From JBAZLV01 sp041650055 (lineage in GTDB: Bacteria > Nitrospirota > UBA9217), in NCBI GenBank assembly GCA_041650055.1, contig JBAZLV010000001.1, positions 62,001 through 126,000 of the forward strand: a DNA stretch of 64,000 nucleotides, in the 5' to 3' direction. Made by a program: the position numbers and the translations under genes. Position 1 is the stretch's first letter. Every line of letters begins with the position of its first letter. The notes under the pieces were generated by a model. It was not told the origin of the DNA and ran no database searches. It worked only from the letters and a program-made list of their open reading frames with translations. Below are positions 17,001 to 24,943 of the stretch, one piece after another.

Positions 17001-17837
17001 ATGCGCATCGGTTTTCACGTTTCCATTTCTGGCGGTTTTTCTCTATCTGTACGGCGGGCTTACGACCTCGGTTGTTCATGCATGCAGATTTTCAGCAGGA
17101 ATCCCCGAGGCTGGACGGTCAAACCGCTCGATGGAGATGACATTGCAGAATTTAAAAAGCTTCGTGAGCAATGGGATATAATGCCGGTCTTTGTACATAC
17201 CAATTATCTCATCAATCTCGCATCATCTAAGCAGGATCTGTATCAAAAATCCATTGAACAGTTTATTATTGATATTGAGCGGGCCGAAAAGCTGGGAGCT
17301 GAATATGTTGTGACCCATCTTGGTTCTGCCAGCAGCAAGAATGTTGATTGGATGATCAACCGCGTCGCAGAAGCAATCAATATGGCTATGAAGCTTCATC
17401 CACCGAAGGCAAAGATTCTTCTTGAAAATACTGCTGGCGAATCGGGTGATATGGGATATGAATTTGAACAGATGCAGGAAGTCATTACCCAGATTCGTGA
17501 TTCTTCACATGTCGGTATCTGTTATGATACCTGTCATGGATTTGCAGCTGGCTATGATATAAGAACCAAGGAGCAGGTTGATGCCTTGGCAGAAAAAATA
17601 GATTCTACCGTCGGTTTAAAACGATTGCTCGGTATTCATCTGAATGATTCTCTTCGCGATTTCGGTGCTCATGTTGACCGTCACTGGCATATTGGAGAAG
17701 GGAAGATAGGCAGTGATGGTTTTCGTGTTTTTTTGAATCATCCAAAATTCAAAGACATTCCAAAGATCATGGAAACGCCGAAGGATTCTGAAGAGGATGA
17801 TCCGAGGAATATGAAAATGGTTCGATCATTGATATAA
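17001..17837 (+). CDS. nfo: Endonuclease IV (AP endonuclease)
   Basis: Zinc-dependent apurinic/apyrimidinic endonuclease of base-excision repair, 278 residues. Signature stretches are RIGFHVSISGG at the N-terminus, FVHTNYLINLAS, ILLENTAGES (metal-ligand Glu), HVGICYDTCHGFAAGYD (Asp and His ligands), and HLNDSLRDFGAHVDRHWHIG (His/Asp ligands). It starts immediately after the ligA stop, so the two repair genes form a unit. All metal ligands expected for the TIM-barrel enzyme appear present. Confidence 0.96.
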   Translation: MRIGFHVSISGGFSLSVRRAYDLGCSCMQIFSRNPRGWTVKPLDGDDIAEFKKLREQWDIMPVFVHTNYLINLASSKQDLYQKSIEQFIIDIERAEKLGAEYVVTHLGSASSKNVDWMINRVAEAINMAMKLHPPKAKILLENTAGESGDMGYEFEQMQEVITQIRDSSHVGICYDTCHGFAAGYDIRTKEQVDALAEKIDSTVGLKRLLGIHLNDSLRDFGAHVDRHWHIGEGKIGSDGFRVFLNHPKFKDIPKIMETPKDSEEDDPRNMKMVRSLI

Positions 17838-17873
17838 TTCAATCACACTTTGCTACAGTGCATAAGCTTTTCA

Positions 17874-17902
17874 TTGACTCCACCGAAGATCGGGGATACA
17901 AT
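17874..17902 (+). promoter_or_regulatory. Promoter of the AbrB/Doc toxin-antitoxin pair
   Basis: TTGACT at 17874-17879 and TACAAT at 17897-17902 with a 17-base spacer, 30 bases before the antitoxin start. A six-base inverted repeat, AAGATC (17886-17891) and GATCTT (17916-17921), brackets the -10 box and could be the operator; that part is weak. Confidence 0.6.
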
Positions 17903-17931
17903 GTAAATACGACTTGATCTTGGAGGTGGCT

Positions 17932-18159
17932 ATGATTAAAAAACTAGTTTCACACGGCAACAGTTCTGCGCTTATTATAGATAAACCTATCTTACAGCTC
18001 TTGAAGGTAGATGAAAATACTCCCCTAGAACTCACTACGGATGGCAAAAATCTGATTATTTCTCCGGTTGTTAATGCAAAACGGGAAAAGAAGTTTAAGT
18101 CCGCGCTTGAGGAAGTCAATAAAAAACACCACAACACACTACGCAAACTTGCTGAGTGA
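17932..18159 (+). CDS. AbrB/MazE-like antitoxin
   Basis: A 75-residue protein with the swapped-hairpin pattern KKLVSHGNSSALIIDKPIL at the N-terminus and a charged C-terminal tail rich in Lys/Glu (residues 50-75) suited to toxin binding. The ATG at 17932 follows a TTGGAGGTGG ribosome site; an earlier in-frame ATG at 17914 is less well placed. It lies directly before a Doc-type Fic gene. The classical Doc partner is Phd, whose fold is different; this one belongs to the AbrB superfamily. Confidence 0.85.
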   Translation: MIKKLVSHGNSSALIIDKPILQLLKVDENTPLELTTDGKNLIISPVVNAKREKKFKSALEEVNKKHHNTLRKLAE

Positions 18160-18163
18160 TGCA

Positions 18164-18544
18164 ATGCACGATATTATTTTTCTGACACTTTCGGAGGTCG
18201 TAGACATTCATAATGACCAGATCGCTCAGTACGGCGGTACGGAAGGTGTACGAGACATTAATCTTCTCAGCTCTGCACTTGCTATGCCACTCGCCTCGTT
18301 TTCTGACACATACCTTCACGCAAATATCTATGAAATGGCGGCTGCATATGCATTTCATATTTGCCAAAATCATCCATTTGTTGATGGTAATAAACGGACT
18401 GCTCTCGTTTCAGCTCTTATCTTTCTTGACATGAATGGCATAAACATACCTGATTCATCAGGCAGATTATATGATTCTATGATGTCATTAGCGTCTGGAT
18501 CATTGGATAAGGCTGAATTTGCAGAAGTATTGCGTTCCCTTTAA
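18164..18544 (+). CDS. doc: Doc-type Fic-domain toxin (death on curing)
   Basis: A 126-residue protein carrying the Doc-type Fic motif HPFVDGNKRTAL, with an upstream LLSSALAMPL and a helix YEMAAAYAFHICQNHPF as in phage P1 Doc. P1 Doc phosphorylates elongation factor Tu; whether this one does is inferred. The length matches Doc. The start is the ATG at 18164, four bases after the antitoxin stop; the frame is open upstream to 18068 but that part overlaps the antitoxin. An AbrB-type rather than Phd-type antitoxin precedes it. Confidence 0.9.
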   Translation: MHDIIFLTLSEVVDIHNDQIAQYGGTEGVRDINLLSSALAMPLASFSDTYLHANIYEMAAAYAFHICQNHPFVDGNKRTALVSALIFLDMNGINIPDSSGRLYDSMMSLASGSLDKAEFAEVLRSL

Positions 18545-18591
18545 TCTCAATACACTTACAGAATTGAGCACGGGTAATATTGGTTCCGTTG

Positions 18592-18668
18592 GTTGGCCTG
18601 AACATTTTTTGTGAAGCCAACGCCTAAAATATAAAATCTGTTGGGCAAGATAATTTTTTTTGCCCAAC
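18592..18668. repeat. Twin hairpin intergenic repeat (MITE/REP-like)
   Basis: Two hairpins lie in tandem between doc and the LRR gene. The first has stems GTTGGC (18592-18597) and GCCAAC (18616-18621). The second has a perfect nine-base stem, GTTGGGCAA (18640-18648) and TTGCCCAAC (18660-18668), around an AT-rich loop. The stems share the core GTTGG/CCAAC, which suggests a degenerate mobile palindromic repeat. No gene is seen between 18545 and 18751. Confidence 0.6.
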
Positions 18669-18751
18669 CTACACGACTCGGGATTTGAGTGGATAACGAA
18701 CCCGCATAATCATTGGTTAGATTCTTGAGAATTAAGCATGGAGATTCAAAA

Positions 18752-20737
18752 ATGATCGAATTTAAGCTTTTGCCGGATTCCAATTTGCTGATCCCAGAAT
18801 ATCAGATTATTATTAACCACGAACTAAAAGAGCATGCAAGAGCGGCGGGCCGAGATTACGTTTCAATAACTTCTAATGATGTCGAAACTAGCAAGGAAAT
18901 GTTACAGCATGATATTAAACAGTTCCCGCCGTTTGAAATGTTCCATTTAGACTATAAACCTGAATGGACAGAGATCATTAATGCACTTCGTGTAACTCCC
19001 TCGAGCCAAGAGAATACCTATAAGTTAGTGTTCGTTTCATGGAGGAATCTTTCAAAATGGAAAAACAAGTTTAGCTTTGAGGAATATTGCACGACATTAT
19101 CAGAGATAATAAGGAGAAGAGGAAATGATATTGAATTCAAAGCTTTCGAAGATGATTACCCAGGCTTAACCTCTTTCGACATTTCTATGGTTATCAAATT
19201 AGAAGAGCAACCAATTATAAACGAGATTAAAAAGTGTGAGGATGTAATTCGGGAATATCACGCGAGCTGCATTGATGCACTCTCTAAAGACGCTCGAAAA
19301 AAATATACGGTAATTACAGCTACAAAATCTGATCGCTCCCATAACCCGCATGAAATCATACACAATGCTCTGAAGAAAGATGCTTCAGCAATTAATTTGA
19401 AAAGTTGTAGCCTTAGTGAAATTCCAGATGAGCTCTTTGAATTAACAAATCTAAAAGAACTTTACTTAACGAGAAATAACTTATCGGGATTACCTCAAAA
19501 AATTACGGTCTTTCAAAAACTTGAAAAAATAAGCTTGAACAGAAACAATTTCAGTTTCTTCCCGGAAAGACTACTTGAGCTACCAAATCTTGAATTTGTT
19601 AGCATGTCAGGTAATAAAATCAATTCAATCCCAATTAGAATCAGCGCGTTGAAGAATCTCATATCTCTTAACCTGGCCAAGAATGAGATTCAAGAAATCC
19701 CCAGAGAAATAGCAGATTTAGTAAATTTAGAAAGCTTGATTTTAAGCAATAACAAAATTGACAAGTTGCCTTTGGAGCTGACAAACTTAAAAAATCTTTC
19801 AACGCTCGTACTGCTTGGCAATCCTCTCACATATCCCCCATACGACATCGTAGATAAAGGTATCTATCGCATAATGCACTTCTTGACAGAGGAAAAATTT
19901 ACTGACAAGACGAATGCGAGAAATAAATACAAGGAACATTATACGATATTTTTACCCGAAAAGATAAAAACAGCCATATCTCAATATCTATTGTACTTTA
20001 AGGATTTCGTGCGCAACGTAAAGAATATGGACGTATATTTTGAAATCAAAACGGTTGAAAATGGCATTGAGATTGAAGTCGCAAAAGATCCCCGAAATGG
20101 AGTTATAGCTGATTTTCTAGAAGAATATCTCGGTCTAATTAAGAAGAATCATGAGGATTTTATCGCTCCCAAATTTGCATATGACATCGACCAAACAAGA
20201 AAAGATATCGTTATGGTGGAGCTGAGAAACCAAGTCCGTTTTCTCAAGTCGTCACTCGAAATTAAAACGGTCGAAAACAGAATGTTGAATGAGACGGTAA
20301 ACAAGTTTTATGGACTATTGCTAGTCGAAAAGCAGCATCCTTTAAATTACATAATAAAAGCCAAAGCTATATCAAATGCATCTTCTAAGAATGAGTTGAC
20401 CCTTAATCTAAACTCGGAATTGCCTGTCTTATTAGAAGATTTCAATAGCTTTAAGAAAGAGTTGGAAGGTATCGAAGAAGTAAAACCTGAATTAGAGAAA
20501 ATTGACGAGGGTTTGTTATCCATTGATGACGACAACCAAATTACGGATATTGATAAGACCCCCTTTAAAAGGCTAAAAAGAATTTTAGACGAAATCAATG
20601 ACCCTGATTCTACTCTGAACCGCATAATCTCAGCTTCGAAAAAAGGAGTGGATGCTACAAAGAAGCTAGCCCGTACTTATAATAAATTTGCCGAATGGCT
20701 AGGCCTACCTACTATTCCGCGTGTACTGATTGAATGA
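18752..20737 (+). CDS. Leucine-rich-repeat protein of unknown function
   Basis: A 661-residue soluble protein, not assigned to a named family. Residues 1-200 form an unrecognised mixed alpha/beta domain. About seven 23-residue leucine-rich repeats follow (roughly 205-362; for example LKELYLTRNNLSGLP and LISLNLAKNEIQEIP). Residues 363-661 hold a domain starting near KYKEHYTIFLPEKIK, a coiled-coil stretch, and a tail TYNKFAEWLGLPTIP. From memory, similar tails end several bacterial TIR, NLR-like or other conflict proteins; I cannot check this. The ATG at 18752 has GGAG nine bases upstream. The gene is visibly more AT-rich than its neighbours, follows a toxin-antitoxin pair, and has repeat/attC-like flanks. 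No signal peptide or membrane segment is seen. A defence or conflict role is possible but unproven. Confidence 0.85.
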   Translation: MIEFKLLPDSNLLIPEYQIIINHELKEHARAAGRDYVSITSNDVETSKEMLQHDIKQFPPFEMFHLDYKPEWTEIINALRVTPSSQENTYKLVFVSWRNLSKWKNKFSFEEYCTTLSEIIRRRGNDIEFKAFEDDYPGLTSFDISMVIKLEEQPIINEIKKCEDVIREYHASCIDALSKDARKKYTVITATKSDRSHNPHEIIHNALKKDASAINLKSCSLSEIPDELFELTNLKELYLTRNNLSGLPQKITVFQKLEKISLNRNNFSFFPERLLELPNLEFVSMSGNKINSIPIRISALKNLISLNLAKNEIQEIPREIADLVNLESLILSNNKIDKLPLELTNLKNLSTLVLLGNPLTYPPYDIVDKGIYRIMHFLTEEKFTDKTNARNKYKEHYTIFLPEKIKTAISQYLLYFKDFVRNVKNMDVYFEIKTVENGIEIEVAKDPRNGVIADFLEEYLGLIKKNHEDFIAPKFAYDIDQTRKDIVMVELRNQVRFLKSSLEIKTVENRMLNETVNKFYGLLLVEKQHPLNYIIKAKAISNASSKNELTLNLNSELPVLLEDFNSFKKELEGIEEVKPELEKIDEGLLSIDDDNQITDIDKTPFKRLKRILDEINDPDSTLNRIISASKKGVDATKKLARTYNKFAEWLGLPTIPRVLIE

Positions 20738-20744
20738 TAGAGGA

Positions 20745-20800
20745 TCCTAACGAGTCGTTCCACGACGACCGCTTCGCTGCGTGTGAACTCGTCGTTCAAA
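20745..20800 (+). repeat. Degenerate integron attC-like hairpin
   Basis: Immediately after the LRR stop is a quasi-palindrome: TCCTAAC at 20745-20751, then GAGTCGTTC, a GC-rich apex with GCTTCGC (20771-20777), then GAACTCGTC and GTTCAAA at 20794-20800. AACGAGTCGTTC pairs imperfectly with GAACTCGTCGTT, leaving unpaired bases, which is the form of a folded attC site. The 3-prime core deviates from GTTRRRY. No integrase gene is in the window. It could also be an ordinary imperfect palindrome or weak terminator. Confidence 0.4.
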
Positions 20801-20943
20801 TGAAAGTTCCGACTAGAAGTTCAGAAAATAATCAGCCGACAGCCTTAGCATGTTGGAGGTGAACAAAATTCCCTTCTGGATTTTTTTATTTCCGTCTGGT
20901 ATAGTACCCCATTAGCGTAAGCCTCTCAGAATACGATAATCCC

Positions 20944-21933
20944 ATGAAAGAAGTGGAAATTTCAGATCAAAAAACAGCGGGTCATCGGTATTACTCCTTT
21001 GGCAGATACATGAAGGATTTGTACCATGAGCCGATTTACAAGGTCAATGTTGATGCCGGATTTACCTGCCCAAATCGGGATGGAACTCTGGGCGAGGGCG
21101 GCTGTATCTATTGCAATAACAAGAGCTTCCGGCCTGCTGCCTGTACTCGCACCCTCTCAGTTCGCGATCAAATAGAAAAAGGCATCCCTTATTTGCAGCG
21201 ACGCTACGGGGCAAAGAAATTCATCGTTTATTTTCAGCCGTATACCAATACGCATGCAGATGTTGACGTCCTGGATCGAGTGTATCATGAAGCTCTTGAA
21301 CATCCTGCAGTGGTCGGACTTGCCATCGGGACACGGCCTGACTGTATTAATGAAGAAAAGATTCAACTTCTGGAAACCTTGGCGCGCGATTATTTCATTC
21401 TCGTGGAGTACGGGCTTCAATCTATTTATGATAAAACACTTTCTTTTATCAATCGAGGGCATACCTATGCTTGTTTCCAGGAGGCGCTTCAGCTGACCGC
21501 GGGAAAGGGGATTCGCATCGGTGCCCATATTATTCTCGGTTTTCCGACGGAAACCCGAGAGGAAATGCTTGGCATGGCTGAAGAGCTTTCGCAGCTGCCG
21601 ATTGAGTTTCTCAAAATTCATCAGCTTCAGGTGATTCGGGATACGGCACTCGCTGATGCGTATGCTCGGGATCAGTTCCAGACATTTGGATACCGTGAAT
21701 GGATTGAGATGCTGGGCGAGTTTCTTGTGCGTTTGTCACCGCACATCGTACTACAACGGCTCTTTGCCGCTGCTCCAGATGATATTTTGATTGCACCGAT
21801 CTGGAACAAGACGAGAAGCGAACTGCTTCTTGATCTGGATAAATATATGGTGGAAAAAGGACTGGTCCAGGGGATGGAGCATTCCTCGAATTCTCTGCGC
21901 GTTCCTGAATTTCACTCACAGGTGAATCTATGA
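20944..21933 (+). CDS. Radical SAM protein, YhcC/TIGR01212-like
   Basis: A 329-residue radical S-adenosylmethionine protein of the YhcC-like family, related to the Elp3 catalytic core; the substrate is unknown. The cluster-binding cysteines are in FTCPNRDGTLGEGGC and IYCNNKSF, with spacing longer than CxxxCxxC as is usual for this family. Other conserved parts are YGLQSIYDKTLSFINRGH and GAHIILGFPTE. The start ATG at 20944 follows an AT-rich promoter-like stretch (GGTATAGTACC). The stop overlaps the PHP gene start (ATGA), so both are cotranslated. Confidence 0.92.
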   Translation: MKEVEISDQKTAGHRYYSFGRYMKDLYHEPIYKVNVDAGFTCPNRDGTLGEGGCIYCNNKSFRPAACTRTLSVRDQIEKGIPYLQRRYGAKKFIVYFQPYTNTHADVDVLDRVYHEALEHPAVVGLAIGTRPDCINEEKIQLLETLARDYFILVEYGLQSIYDKTLSFINRGHTYACFQEALQLTAGKGIRIGAHIILGFPTETREEMLGMAEELSQLPIEFLKIHQLQVIRDTALADAYARDQFQTFGYREWIEMLGEFLVRLSPHIVLQRLFAAAPDDILIAPIWNKTRSELLLDLDKYMVEKGLVQGMEHSSNSLRVPEFHSQVNL

Positions 21934-22598
21934 TCGATCTTCATACCCATTCATTATTTAGCGACGGTGTGCTGCTTCCTTCTGAACTTGTCCGAAGAGC
22001 GGTCAGCAAGGGCTATACGGTTATCGCAATCACGGATCATGCGGATGCTTCGAACCTTGATTTTATTATTCCGCGCGTGACCGCTGCATGCCGAGAGCTG
22101 AATCGTCACTGGAATATTAAGGCAGTGCCAGGAATCGAATTAACCCATGTTCCACCAGAAACCATTGCTGATTTGACTAAACGGGCACGATCGCTTGGCG
22201 CTGCTATTGTGGTTATGCATGGAGAGACCATTGTTGAACCGGTGTGTCCTGGTACAAATCGTGCTGCAATAGATGCAGGTGTCGACATTCTTGCGCATCC
22301 GGGACTTATTACCTTTGAGGAAGCGAAACGGGCAGCACAAAATAATGTATGCCTCGAGATTACGTCCCGAAAAGGCCATAGTCTTTCGAACGGGCATGTG
22401 GCAAAAATGGCTCATGAAGCAGGGGCGCGTTTGGTGATTGATACGGATTCACACGAGCCAGGTGATCTGATTACGGATGAACAAGCGAAAAACATTCTTC
22501 TGGGAGCAGGGCTTGACCAGAATGCCATTGTAGAAGTTTTTGCGCACTCGAAGGAGCTTGCTGACCGGGTGATTGCTGCCTGGGCATCATGTTCATAA
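21930..22598 (+). CDS. PHP-domain phosphoesterase
   Basis: A 222-residue metal-dependent phosphoesterase of the PHP superfamily (histidinol-phosphatase/YcdX-like). Metal-ligand motifs are MIDLHTHSLFSDG at the N-terminus, ITDHAD, GIELTH, VMHGE, ILAHPG, and DTDSHEPGDL near the end. This is the full set for a trinuclear site. The substrate cannot be read from sequence. It is coupled to the upstream radical SAM gene by a 4-bp overlap and followed by a TPR gene 46 bp downstream. Confidence 0.93.
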   Translation: MIDLHTHSLFSDGVLLPSELVRRAVSKGYTVIAITDHADASNLDFIIPRVTAACRELNRHWNIKAVPGIELTHVPPETIADLTKRARSLGAAIVVMHGETIVEPVCPGTNRAAIDAGVDILAHPGLITFEEAKRAAQNNVCLEITSRKGHSLSNGHVAKMAHEAGARLVIDTDSHEPGDLITDEQAKNILLGAGLDQNAIVEVFAHSKELADRVIAAWASCS

Positions 22599-22644
22599 AC
22601 ACTCTGAAAAAGAAAAGTTATTGATGTTGAACAGGGGGATTTTT

Positions 22645-23301
22645 ATGCCAACGATTAAAAAGAAACAGAAAAAACAACCGCAAAAAGAAATTATGACCAT
22701 AGCTCAGCAGATCGTTGATTTTGTCATGATCTATAAGAAGCCTTTTGTTATTACGGCAGGGCTGGCTCTTCTTAAATCCCATCAGGAAAAAAAGGCAGGC
22801 CCGCTTCTGACGCTTGCAAACGAATACTACCAGGGATCCGGCCAAGCACAACCTGACTATGCAAAGGCTTTGGAGTTGTTTCGGGACCTTCATAAGGAAT
22901 ATCCCCGTACCATAAGCGGAGCGATTGCCCAATATTATATCGGGAACTCCCTTGTCAACCTGGGAAAACCTGATGAAGCAATCACAGAATATCGATATTT
23001 CATTGACAAATATTCCGATGAAAAATTTCTTCTGGGATTGGTTCATCAACGATTGGGATATCTGTATATCGGCCTAGGAAAGAAGACAGAGGCCATCCAA
23101 GAATTTGAAAAAGCAGAAGCGTTGAATGGTCCGGGAGTTCCTACGATCGAACTCGCGCGGCTCTATGAAATGACCGGCAATATGATGGAATCGCAGAAGA
23201 AATATAAGGTCATTCAGGAAAAATTCAGCGGCACAATGTGGGCGATGGAGGCTATGGGCAAGGTTCAGGCCGTGGCTCCTGCTGTACCACAGAAAAAATA
23301 A
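22645..23301 (+). CDS. TPR protein with a short N-terminal hydrophobic segment (YfgM-like)
   Basis: A 218-residue protein with a Lys-rich N-terminus (about 1-18), a short hydrophobic segment around PFVITAGLALL (about 33-45), and then tetratricopeptide repeats (for example AIAQYYIGNSLVNLGKPDEA, LGYLYIGLGKKTEAIQEFEK). The architecture resembles YfgM/ancillary SecYEG translocon proteins, but the hydrophobic stretch is only about 11-13 residues, short for a membrane helix. The ATG at 22645 follows a GGGGG site; longer readings from 22573 or 22624 are possible. A strong terminator follows. Confidence 0.8.
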   Translation: MPTIKKKQKKQPQKEIMTIAQQIVDFVMIYKKPFVITAGLALLKSHQEKKAGPLLTLANEYYQGSGQAQPDYAKALELFRDLHKEYPRTISGAIAQYYIGNSLVNLGKPDEAITEYRYFIDKYSDEKFLLGLVHQRLGYLYIGLGKKTEAIQEFEKAEALNGPGVPTIELARLYEMTGNMMESQKKYKVIQEKFSGTMWAMEAMGKVQAVAPAVPQKK

Positions 23302-23310
23302 CTTATATAC

Positions 23311-23350
23311 AGTCTGATCCCAATTACGTTACAGGGATCAGACTTTTTTT
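23311..23350 (+). terminator. Rho-independent terminator
   Basis: A perfect 11-bp stem, AGTCTGATCCC (23311-23321) and GGGATCAGACT (23334-23344), encloses a 12-base loop and is followed by a run of T to 23350. It ends the radical SAM-PHP-TPR unit and lies 50 bp from the convergent mltD stop. Confidence 0.93.
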
Positions 23351-23399
23351 ATTTGATGTATGGTTTATTCTAGGAATGTCTGAAGAGTATCAGGAATTT

Positions 23400-24734
23400 C
23401 TAAATTTGATCAACATCCACAACTAACCGGATTTTCTGGCCTGCCCTGATTGATTTACCCAGTCCTTTATTCCATTCCCTGATATCTGCAATCGTTACAT
23501 TGTGCTTCGTCGCTATTTTGGAGAGCGTCTCTCCCCGGCGTACCCGATATATGATCCGCTGTTGTTTATTGCCGTGATCCGGAACCAGATAACTTATGTC
23601 GTGCGTTTTGCCTACGATATCAATAGGAATGAGCAGATGTTTGCCAGGTGTAACACGGCTTTTCTTCAGCCCGTTAATTTCACGGATTGCATCAGGGGTC
23701 GTATTATACTGTTTTGCAATACTTGACAGGGTATCGCCTCTTTTTATCTCATGCCGTTCCCATTTTATCTTTTGCTCGGGTTTAAGAGCTGCAAAATTGG
23801 TGAGGAACGTTGTTTTTCTGCCAGCCGGGATTCTGAGCGAATAGTTGGGGTAATTTGGCGGTGTTACCCATCTCCGCAATTCAGGGTTCAATTCCTTGAT
23901 TTCTTCATACGTGGTTTCTGCGCATCGAGCGATCAAACGAAGATCGGTGCTTTCCTCAAGAATAATCTCGTCGTAGACAAACGGCTTATGTTCAGCCACG
24001 GTAAAGCCGTATGATTCAGGATTTTTTGCAATGATGGTTGCAGCCATAAATTTTGGAACATAGTTCTTCGTTTCTTTTCGTATATATCGTGACGCTTTCA
24101 AATCCCAAAAATCCTCAGATCGTGTTCTCAAGACCGCACGCTGGACTTTACCGGCTCCTGCATTGTAAGACGCCAGGGCAAGGGGCCAGGAACCGAACAG
24201 GTTGCGCAAATCTTTCAAGTGTTCTGCAGCAGCATGTGTTGATTTTATCGGGTCTTTTCGTTCGTCCATCCACCAGTCAATTCTGAGTCCATACATTTTT
24301 CCGGTTGCAGGCATAAACTGCCACGGCCCGACTGCCCGTGCCCAGGATACGGCATAGGGGTTAAACCCACTTTCGATCATGGCAACGAATACCAGGTCTT
24401 CCGGAAGATTTTTTTCACGGAATATGTTTTTCATGACTGGAATATACCGCGCTGAGCGGTCAAGCCACAGTTGAAATACGTCTCTTCCGCGAGTTTTGAA
24501 GTATTCAAGATGATTTTCCACACTATCATTTAAAATCATCGGGATGGCATAGGGTTTTTCGATTGCAGAATCGTCGAGGAATTCATCAATCGGGGCTGGT
24601 GTTGAAGGATTTTTTACAGTCGCAGGAACTGCTGTCGGCAAATCACCTGTTGAGGATTTTCCGAGTACACCGGTAACTATTATTAAAAAAATGCAATTAA
24701 ATGCAATAAAAGTTAAGCATATCTTGTGAAACAT
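23400..24734 (-). CDS. mltD: Membrane-bound lytic murein transglycosylase D with LysM repeats
   Basis: A 444-residue exported peptidoglycan lyase. The N-terminal hydrophobic stretch (about 5-25, FIAFNCIFLIIVTGVLG) is a signal peptide or anchor; no clear lipobox is seen. The SLT domain holds the catalytic Glu in VFVAMIESGFNPYA (about 118-120), then GPWQFMPATG and ALASYNAGAGKV. Two LysM domains follow (about 325-368, RGDTLSSIAKQYNTT; and 393-437, RGETLSKIATKHNVT). The start has a GGAGGAAAC ribosome site. It is divergent from queE, with 209 bp between them and no other gene. Confidence 0.95.
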   Translation of the reverse strand: MFHKICLTFIAFNCIFLIIVTGVLGKSSTGDLPTAVPATVKNPSTPAPIDEFLDDSAIEKPYAIPMILNDSVENHLEYFKTRGRDVFQLWLDRSARYIPVMKNIFREKNLPEDLVFVAMIESGFNPYAVSWARAVGPWQFMPATGKMYGLRIDWWMDERKDPIKSTHAAAEHLKDLRNLFGSWPLALASYNAGAGKVQRAVLRTRSEDFWDLKASRYIRKETKNYVPKFMAATIIAKNPESYGFTVAEHKPFVYDEIILEESTDLRLIARCAETTYEEIKELNPELRRWVTPPNYPNYSLRIPAGRKTTFLTNFAALKPEQKIKWERHEIKRGDTLSSIAKQYNTTPDAIREINGLKKSRVTPGKHLLIPIDIVGKTHDISYLVPDHGNKQQRIIYRVRRGETLSKIATKHNVTIADIREWNKGLGKSIRAGQKIRLVVDVDQI

Positions 24735-24943
24735 GTTTCCTCCGGATTATTTTCAAGATTAAAACTACCGTAATGATGTAGCTTTGTCAAGATATTTTGT
24801 GAGTGACTGAAATTTTGTGGATTTAATCACACAAGAATGGATTCATATTATTTTTTCGGTTTATTATGCCTGATCTTTAGCTAAAATTGCACATTCTACG
24901 GTAGCCTCTTGTAATTCTTTTTATTGTTCTGTATAGTTTCGAA

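Noticed and set aside
18640..18668. Reading the GTTGGGC...GCCCAAC hairpin as an integron attC core
   Set aside because: Both seven-base elements fit the consensus, but their order is reversed relative to attC (which has RYYYAAC first), so it is a simple palindrome.
24735..24943. preQ1 riboswitch in the queE leader
   Set aside because: I looked for the C-rich loop and the A-rich tail of the class I aptamer and did not find a convincing pair. A CTACCG/CGGTAG inverted repeat is too widely spaced.
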